Source: Brassica napus (taxonomy: Eukaryota; Streptophyta; Magnoliopsida; Brassicales; Brassicaceae). Taken from it: a stretch of DNA of 64,000 nt. Each line of letters starts with the position of its first letter. Position 1 is the stretch's first letter. Location of the stretch: contig NW_026014653.1 of NCBI RefSeq assembly GCF_020379485.1, positions 372,001 through 436,000 of the forward strand, in the 5' to 3' direction. A program made the translations under genes and the position numbers. Under the pieces are notes generated by a model, which saw only the letters and a program-made list of their open reading frames with translations, made no database searches and was not told the origin of the DNA. Below, piece after piece: positions 57,097 to 64,000 of the stretch.

Positions 57097-59776
57097 AACT
57101 AATTAATTTTCTCTTATTTATTTCACTAAATGAAATTAATTTCGAGGCTTATATCATTCTGACTACCTTAATTTACTTCATTTCCTATAAATTGGTTTTC
57201 TTCAGCCACACTTAAAAGCCCTAACTAAAGTCCCTCTTAAAGTTTACAGATGGTTTGACTTTTAAAGCTACCCCATCATGCCATACTACTAGGTGAAGCT
57301 GCCTCTTCTTTTCTCCTAACGAGTTTACACAGGAACATGATTAAACTAGTATTTGGGGACCAAACCCGACTTTTCAGTTTTTAGCTGAGTCCGCTTCGGT
57401 TCAGCTTAGTGCTCTGGTGTAGGAAAATTACCATATATAAGTTTCGAATGGGGCTGCTCTTCGCTTGAGCCCAATATCTTCAAGTTCTTTTGGCCCATTT
57501 GAATTGAACAATATTACGTAGATCATTTATAAAACAAAGTAACTTAGTTGTATTATATTGCCACCAATTTATATATAATCGGCCAGAGATCCTTCTTCTT
57601 CAACTTTTTTGTTTTTATTGGTTGTCAAAAAAAACTTTGTTTTTATTGGAAGTTCACAATTTTATTTTATATTTTATTTTGTATATCCAATTTTGTTTTT
57701 ATATTTACCAAAATAATTTTCTAAAAATAATTAATATATATATATATATATATATATAATATAATAAACAAACAGACTCTAAATACTGTACCCAAACATT
57801 CTTCTTTTACAAAGTGATTTATTATTGGTTAGCGATTTCTTTAACATTAGGCAGTATAATATACACCCAAAATATACACTAGTGGACAACTGGATACAAC
57901 AACAAATACCTATTGGCTGAATGACTGTCTCTCACATTAGTTTCATTAACTGATAAGTCAGAATAATTAGCTTTCAGAGTAATTTGAAAAATTACATTAG
58001 GGATAGAGAGTAACAAAAATACAAATTTCTCATGTTTGCTTATAGCATCTTAAGACTCAAAGCGGCTCTAAATATGGCTCTAGTTGGACGTGGTCACATT
58101 TATTTATCTACATTTCAATCGCTTCCGCATTATAAAAGTTAGTAATACTAGTCGATCAATCCTACACGCTTCAGTAAGTGATGACTAGTGAGTAAGCTAA
58201 CACTCAACCCTAGGTTCTGTTAAATGATACATATTCCAAAATAGTTTTATATAATAAATTAATTAAATTTGCATTTATTGTAAGCAAAATTCCAGTATCC
58301 TGAAAATGGATTGTCGTATCAACAACAAACATTGGACAATTATATGACTTTTTAGTTTATTACTTTAATAAATATAATGTGCATGACTAGATATGCAATA
58401 ATTGAAGTTGGACAATTTCTATGCTATTGTTTTGTAAAAGTTGGACAATTTACAAACGCATCGGCTCAGATTTATTCAAATTAACAAAATGGGCTATGTG
58501 GCGTAAGCTGATAATAATATAACAAAAAGAAAAATTAATTCAAGATCATAAATTTACTTTGGTTGGACTAACATTTTGAGCTCGATGAACTTAAAATCCT
58601 ATGAAGATGTTATTCCTATTCGATTTATAGTCCACTTTTAAATGCTAACATCAACATATATACATAGACAAAACTAATTCTGTAAGTAAAGTTCCTCATA
58701 GTCATACCGTATAAGAAAACTATAGTGGTTCTGACATAAAATTTAAATATGATTTTACAACGAACAGTATGATTTATGTCTCATGAGTCATGAATCATGA
58801 AATTTGTTATAATATATTAAGTATAATAATCAGGGAATAGTTATAAACCCAAAATAATATGTGCCCAACCTAATTTCCTGCCTGAACTTTATCCACCATG
58901 ACAAAGACTACGTACGCCATATGAGCTATTTATATGAGTATTAAACTTTTAATGAAAGTATCCACACGGTATAAACTGAGTGTCACGTGCGTCGATCACG
59001 TGAAAAGTAGGTCGGGTGCTAGAATCTTCGTCCTGTGGTGGTGGAGTGGATCCCAATTTTTTTTTCTATGGGTAATAGGAAAAATGCATCACGACTCACG
59101 AATCACTGAACATTTCAATAAACAAATTACTAGTTAAAGACATTATTATTATTTTTTTGAAAAAAGTTAAAGACATATTATAAAATATCCAAATGTATAT
59201 AAAAGAAATAAATCAATAACGGAAGAGACGTAAAATACCAAAAAAATATATTTGATACGTTAACGCTACCATCATGATTTTCTGGATATCACTACTTGTG
59301 TTTAGTTTATATCATCATAATGTTAATGCACTATAAAATTGCTGAAGTGAGACAGGTTTGCTGGTAAATAGATATAGGCAAATAATAAATGTTATAGTTC
59401 TTTTATTCTTTAAATATTTCTAGACGTTACATTTATATTAAAAAAAATTTGTTAACAATTTCACTTTAGATTTTAGTTTAGGTTGATATTCAGTAAGGGG
59501 TATTTTACAGTTTTACACAACCACTTGATTTGTTTTATTTTTTAAGAAAGAAATTGTTTAATACTGTATGGTTTTAACTTTTCATTGTGGTCGATTTAAT
59601 GCTTATCGCCTTTGTTGACACTGGTTTATTCAAGATTAGTGGACATAATAAACTTTATAGTAAACAAAAAACAAATATTAATGTTTTGCTCATTACAACA
59701 TCCACATGATTCCTTCACTACATGTGACCTTCTCCACAAGATTCCACTGACAATTGCCACGTCACGACTTAATATG
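57097..59776. other. Gene-poor region between QRT3 and AAH
   Basis: 2.7 kb in which I find no coding exon on either strand. 57735-57760 is an (AT)n tract; the rest is AT-rich. In the Arabidopsis order as I recall it, EMB1895 (At4g20060) lies here; nothing resembling a large ARM-repeat protein is present. Confidence 0.55.
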
Positions 59777-59858
59777 GGCCCCAACCTGACGTCCAAGTTG
59801 GACTACGGGCCCCACCAGCCGCCTCCTCTCCACCATTGAAACCATCCTCATATATAAT
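59777..59858 (+). promoter_or_regulatory. AAH promoter: TCP-type sites and TATA box
   Basis: GGGCCCCA at 59776-59783 and GGGCCCCAC at 59807-59815 fit the class I TCP consensus. TATATAATA at 59851-59859 is a good TATA box, about 110 bp before the ATG. Assignment is by motif only. Confidence 0.5.
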
Positions 59859-59965
59859 AACGACGATAGCATTGAGAGTCAGTGGTCTGGTTCCGTTCCG
59901 TGGCTGTCTTCTTTGTTTTTCATCGTTTTCTTCTCGTCGTTAAAGCTCTTCTCAAAGCGGCAGCC

Positions 59966-62900
59966 ATGGCGGTTCTTCATCCTTCCTCCTCTAGATCTTA
60001 TCATATCCTCTCTAATGCCTACCACACTAGCTTCCATCACCATCATCATCATAACCATCACCATCATCATCACCCTTCGCTCGTGATATTCTGGTGCCTC
60101 GTGATTTCTCTGTTATCTCCTCTCGCTGTCTCCTCTTCATCCTCCTCCTCCTCCTCTTCTTCCTCTGCCTCGTCCTCGTCGTCGTCTGCTTCCCAAATCT
60201 CCCTCGGTAAATCTCTCTCTCTTTTGTCGCCTTTTGTGATTCTTGGTTTATGTCCATTCTTGATGCTGCTTAATTTGTTCATGTCCATGAGTCATCGCCA
60301 TCTCTTTGTTATGTTTCTGATTTTATCTGATTGTCGGAAAAGGAATCGGTGAAACGGAAGGGACGAAGCAAGATCTGCATCTGTCGATCCTTAGGGACGA
60401 ATCTGTGGCAAGGTTACACGAGCTTGGACAGGTAAATAAGAATGTTCATGGCGATTCTATTGCTTATAGTTTTCATTTATTATATGTTTTCAAGATTGTT
60501 ACTGGTTAATATGTATATTCTAATGTCAAATCTATAACGTTTACACCTTCTTATGACATATGTCTTCGAATGTTTGTATTCACCTTTGACCAACATGATT
60601 GATAAAGTAGATTGAGTGTTTCCTTGTCTCTCAGGGTTGTTCTTATTTTAATCAAATACTGTACTTAAAAAATATTTTCTGGCTAATGAAACATTTATTA
60701 AGTTTCTTATACGAAGGGATCCAGCTAGTGTTATCTTGAAAGTGAATGCTTCTCTGTTTTAGATGGCGTCTAAATGCCTAAGAAGATTTCTTAAAACTCA
60801 GGAGATCATACTTAGTTTTATTGACCATCTGATAAATCTCTTCGAAGATCACACTGTTACATATATTAGTATTTTCTTGATATAATTTTTTTTAAAAATG
60901 TGTAGGTGAGTGATGCAGCTACTCATTTAGAGAGGACTTTCATGAGTCCAGCATCCATAAGGGGAATAAAACTTCTTCGTGAATGGATGGAAGATGCCGG
61001 TTTATCAACGTTAGCTTTAGCTCCACTCTCTTTGGTTTATAGTCCTTACCTACAAAACTTTGCTTTGGTAAATTAAAAAATAAAACAACTGGATTTTTTC
61101 AGATGGGTTGATAACATGGGGAATGTACATGGTCGAGTGGAACCAAAGAATGGAAGCACCCCGGCTCTTCTTATTGGTTCTCATATGGTAAATTCACAAT
61201 CTTCATTTTCTTGTTACCTAATGTGTGATAAGATGATAGTGCTGACAATTTGTTTCTGCTTGTTTAAAAGGACACTGTTATTGATGCTGGTAAATACGAT
61301 GGCTCATTAGGCATAATCTCTGCTATCTCTGCATTGAAGGTTCTGAAAGTAAATGGGAAGTTAGGAGAACTAAAGCGACCTGTTGAGGTTAGTCCAGTTA
61401 AAACCCGCCTAGTAAGATCTTATAGTCACGAGAATAAACAAGAAACTTATGTTGTTTACACATTGATCAGGTGATTGCGTTTAGTGATGAGGAAGGTGTG
61501 AGATTCCAGTGTACTTTCCTAGGCAGTGCTGCTCTGGCTGGTATCATGCCAGTTTCTCGGTTGGAGATTACTGATAAAAGGTTTTTACTCAAGGACCTTA
61601 AGCTTCTTCTCTCTTTGTAGATATACAATACTCACTTTTTTTCCATATTCATTCGCTCAGTGGTATTACTGTGCAAGATGCTTTAAAAGAGAACTCCATA
61701 GACATAACAGAGGAAAATCTTACGCAGCTCAAATATGATCCTGCTTCTGTTTGGGGCTATGTAGAGGTAATAGAGCCTTTTCAGTTAAACATACAAACTA
61801 GTATGTTGATTACTGATTGGTGTATTCTCATGCAGGTTCACATTGAGCAAGGGCCCGTGCTTGAATATGTTGGTTATCCACTAGGAGTAGTAAAAGGTAT
61901 TGCAGGACAGACTAGACTCAAGGTAACGTATTCATAACTAAAATTTATGTTTTAAAATCTTTGGGAAGGCTAACCAAGATGGACAGAACTCTACAGGTTA
62001 CTGTAAAAGGCTCTCAAGGACATGCTGGAACAGTTCCAATGTCACTGCGTCAAGACCCTATGACTGGTGCTGCGGAACTCATTGTACTAATGGAGAGTGT
62101 TTGCAAAAACCCTAAAGAGTACTTAACTTGTGATGGCCAATGCAACGAGGAGACAATAGAATCTCTTGCTAATTCACTTGTCTGTACTGTTGGAGAAATC
62201 TCTACTTGGCCAAGTGCTAGCAATGTCATCCCAGGACAGGCAAGAGAAAGAAACTAATCTCATTTTTTTTTTTTTTTTTTCTCTTGTGAATGTACTCTAA
62301 ATGGTTTCATGGAAATTGATCCAGGTAACTTTCACTGTGGATTTACGTACAATAGATGACGTAGGACGCAATGCTATTCTCCATGACTTATCAACTAGGA
62401 TGTATCAAATATGTGACAAAAGATCGCTTTTGTGCTCCATTGAACGAAAGGTAAGTGAGTGGTGTAATTTGCATACACTTTGATGTCTTATTCTTATCAA
62501 CTGATTTTGTTCCCGGCTTTATCATCATTGCAGCACGATGCAGATGCAGTAATATCAGATCCGCACTTGAGTTTACAGCTGAAATCAGCAGCTCAGAGTG
62601 CCCTTAAGAAGATCACAGGAGAGGTCCAAGACGAGGTCCCTGTGCTAATGAGTGGAGCAGGACATGATGCTATGGCTATGTCTTACTTAACTAAGGTAAT
62701 TGAGTTAAAACTCAAACAACACCTTAGTGTGGAATGTGTATTTCAACATTAGTAGTAGATTTCAAGATGCTAGAGATCATTTCAATCACAAGTTTTACAA
62801 GAGATCCACAAAGTTTTAGGTTTTAACACTAGGATATGTTTTGGTTTTCCTACAGGTGGGAATGTTATTCGTCCGGTGTCGTGGAGGAATAAGTCATTCT

Positions 62901-62978
62901 CCGGCAGAACATGTACTGGATGATGATGTTGGTGCAGCCGGTTTAGCCATCTTGGAGTTTCTAGAGTCTCAATTGTAA
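59966..62978 (+). CDS. AAH: Allantoate amidohydrolase (530 aa)
   Basis: Hydrolyses allantoate to ureidoglycine, ammonia and CO2 in the ER step of purine-ring breakdown. Twelve exons: 59966-60206, 60343-60431, 60906-61009, 61103-61187, 61271-61387, 61471-61580, 61661-61766, 61836-61922, 61997-62239, 62325-62450, 62534-62695, 62856-62978; phases all fit, 1593 nt, length like the Arabidopsis enzyme (about 525 aa). Intron 9 is GC-AG (CAG|GCAAGA), the others GT-AG. The N-terminus has a His tract (HHHHHHNHHHHHH), a hydrophobic signal helix (LVIFWCLVISLLSPLAV) and a Ser/Ala tract. The M20 metal sites are visible: GSHMDTVIDAGKYDG, FSDEEGVRF, HIEQGPVLE and GAGHDAMAM. Dimerisation domain GSQGHAGTVPMSLRQDP. 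The start at 59966 is chosen because it precedes the His tract and signal helix; an in-frame upstream GTG/ATG extension is leader. Confidence 0.95.
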
Positions 62979-63440
62979 TTGATTTTCATAAGAATGAAAA
63001 AAAAAATATGAGAAACAAAGTGGAGTCTTGTATCATAGAGATTCCATGAATGTATAGTGTCATTTGTTGTCTTATTTGTCTTTGTTTGGTACAATGCATT
63101 TGTATAGAATTAAATCCGATTTACTTTAAATGTGTGAACATTGTTACCTATGGAAAATAAGAACAAAGATCTCGAATCAAGTTAGCATACTATAGAAATG
63201 GTGATTCAATAGCAAAAGACTAGTGTATCTTTTCATATAAACTTGAGCTAATGTGTATATTAACAGCAACAAGAGGAAGAGATGGATGCACATAACACAA
63301 CCAGATGGGTCTTCAAGCAAATCAGACGAGGAGGAGAATACAAGCCGTCCAACCAAAAACATAAATTAGATATTCAACTTATCAATATGGAAGCATCACA
63401 ATCATTTAATAAGGAAAAAAGTATTGCCGATAAAAGGTTG
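62979..63440. other. Intergenic region after AAH
   Basis: AAH 3' UTR and AT-rich spacer; no gene seen. A 61-codon minus-strand frame near 63177-63362 has no family resemblance. Confidence 0.5.
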
Positions 63441-63446
63441 AAAAAA
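63441..63446 (-). terminator. Pol III terminator of tRNA-Thr
   Basis: On the minus strand a run of six T follows the tRNA 3' end directly. Confidence 0.8.
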
Positions 63447-63520
63447 TGCTTTCATTGAGAGTTGAACTCAAGACCTCCCGCTTACTAAACGGGTGCTCTA
63501 ACCAACTGAGCTATGAAAGC
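63447..63520 (-). tRNA. tRNA-Thr (anticodon AGU)
   Basis: 74 nt, full cloverleaf: acceptor GCTTTCA pairing with TGAAAGC, D arm GCTC/GAGC with AGTTGGTTA, anticodon stem CCCGT/GCGGG (one G-T pair) with loop TTAGTAA giving AGT (A34 becomes inosine), variable loop AGGTC, T arm TTGAG/CTCAA with TTCAACT, discriminator A. Box A and box B (GTTCAACTC) are internal. No intron, CCA not encoded. A standard nuclear tRNA gene. Confidence 0.96.
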
Positions 63521-63589
63521 TTGTTTGTTGTACAAACATAATAATCAAAACTTGAAACAAAAGATAAATAGTGTTATATTATATATATT

Positions 63590-64000
63590 GATGGAAATTC
63601 CCTAGACGGGTCCATCCCTCAAGAGATTTGTAACTCGGGAGCACCCTCGATAAGAACCAGATTTTAGGTTTGCTTAAGTTCCTAGCGCGATAGGGATATG
63701 AAGAGTTTGGGCTTATCTCAACCTATCTTTCAATAAACTCAAAGGCAAAATCAAGAAACAGTTCTCAAGATGGCCAGCTGATTCCTCTATAGGCAACACA
63801 GGCCTTTGTGGAAGCCCTCTTAGTCACTGCAACAGAGCTGGAGGAAACATCAAGCAACAAGGTCTTAGTGCCAGATCAGTTGTTACAATATCAGCAATCT
63901 CAGCTTTGGAAGCGATGGTGTTGATGATACTTGTAATCGCTCTCTTCTTCAAACAAAGGCATGATTTCTTCAAGAAAGTGATGGATGGAAGCAGTGAGTA
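63590..64000 (+). pseudogene. GSO1: GSO1-like LRR receptor kinase, 5'-truncated, runs off window
   Basis: The sequence from 63702 to the window end is an open frame matching the end of the LRR ectodomain of GASSHO-type receptor kinases: YLNLSFNKLKGKIKKQFSRW, the C-terminal cap GLCGSPLSHCN, then a membrane helix (VVTISAISAL ... ILVIALFFKQ) and the start of the juxtamembrane region. By map order it fits At4g20140 (GSO1, root endodermal barrier integrity). Upstream, 63590-63660 still recalls one LRR (SLDGSIPQEICNSGA) but reaches stops (TAG/TGA before 63702), and the rest of the roughly 900-residue ectodomain is absent. The kinase domain, if present, lies beyond 64000. Most likely a truncated relic. 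Confidence 0.75.

Noticed and set aside
60027..60288. Two minus-strand frames with Asp/Gly- or Arg/Glu-rich sequence
   Set aside because: Antisense of the AAH His and Ser tracts; no independent signal.

Overview
The window looks like nuclear DNA from a crucifer (Brassicaceae), probably a Brassica-type genome. It has spliced plant genes with GT-AG introns, AT-rich intergenic DNA, tRNA-derived SINEs, Stowaway- and Tourist-like MITEs, a Ty1/copia element and a full-length MULE. From memory of the Arabidopsis thaliana map (not checked by search), gene order follows chromosome 4 from about At4g19960 to At4g20140: KUP9, a nucleotide-diphospho-sugar transferase, OSB2, MORF1, a small RRM protein, a pectin-lyase-like protein, QRT3, AAH and a GSO1-like kinase. 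F-box genes of the same neighbourhood are interleaved.

Positions 1-35250 hold three tandem plus-strand copies of a KUP9-like potassium transporter. Copy A is cut by the window start, has an in-frame TGA and lacks one intron. Copies B and C read through all nine exons as 798 and 803 aa. Between A and B lies an F-box pseudogene split by a SINE and by a 5.2-kb copia element with 5-bp target duplications. Between B and C lie many small transposons and an apparently intact 4.6-kb MULE with 285-bp terminal inverted repeats and a 9-bp target duplication. It encodes a transposase and a second protein with a GRF-like zinc finger, a coiled coil and a C-terminal membrane anchor.

Positions 35250-46260 hold the glycosyltransferase, a frameshifted F-box gene and a TIR-flanked element that has captured exons of an SLX1-type GIY-YIG nuclease gene. 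Positions 46263-51339 are a compact organelle-related cluster: OSB2 (single-stranded DNA binding), MORF1 (organellar RNA editing) and a divergently transcribed RRM gene that carries a 1-nt frameshift.

Positions 51461-57100 hold an intact pectin-lyase-like gene and a clearly dead QRT3 polygalacturonase gene. About 2.8 kb without a gene follows, where the Arabidopsis order would have another gene. Then come an intact 12-exon allantoate amidohydrolase gene with one GC-AG intron, a tRNA-Thr(AGU), and a 5'-truncated GSO1-like receptor kinase running off the window end. Loss of QRT3, the RRM frame and the F-box frames fits a fractionating, once-duplicated genome in which sister copies may cover the function.
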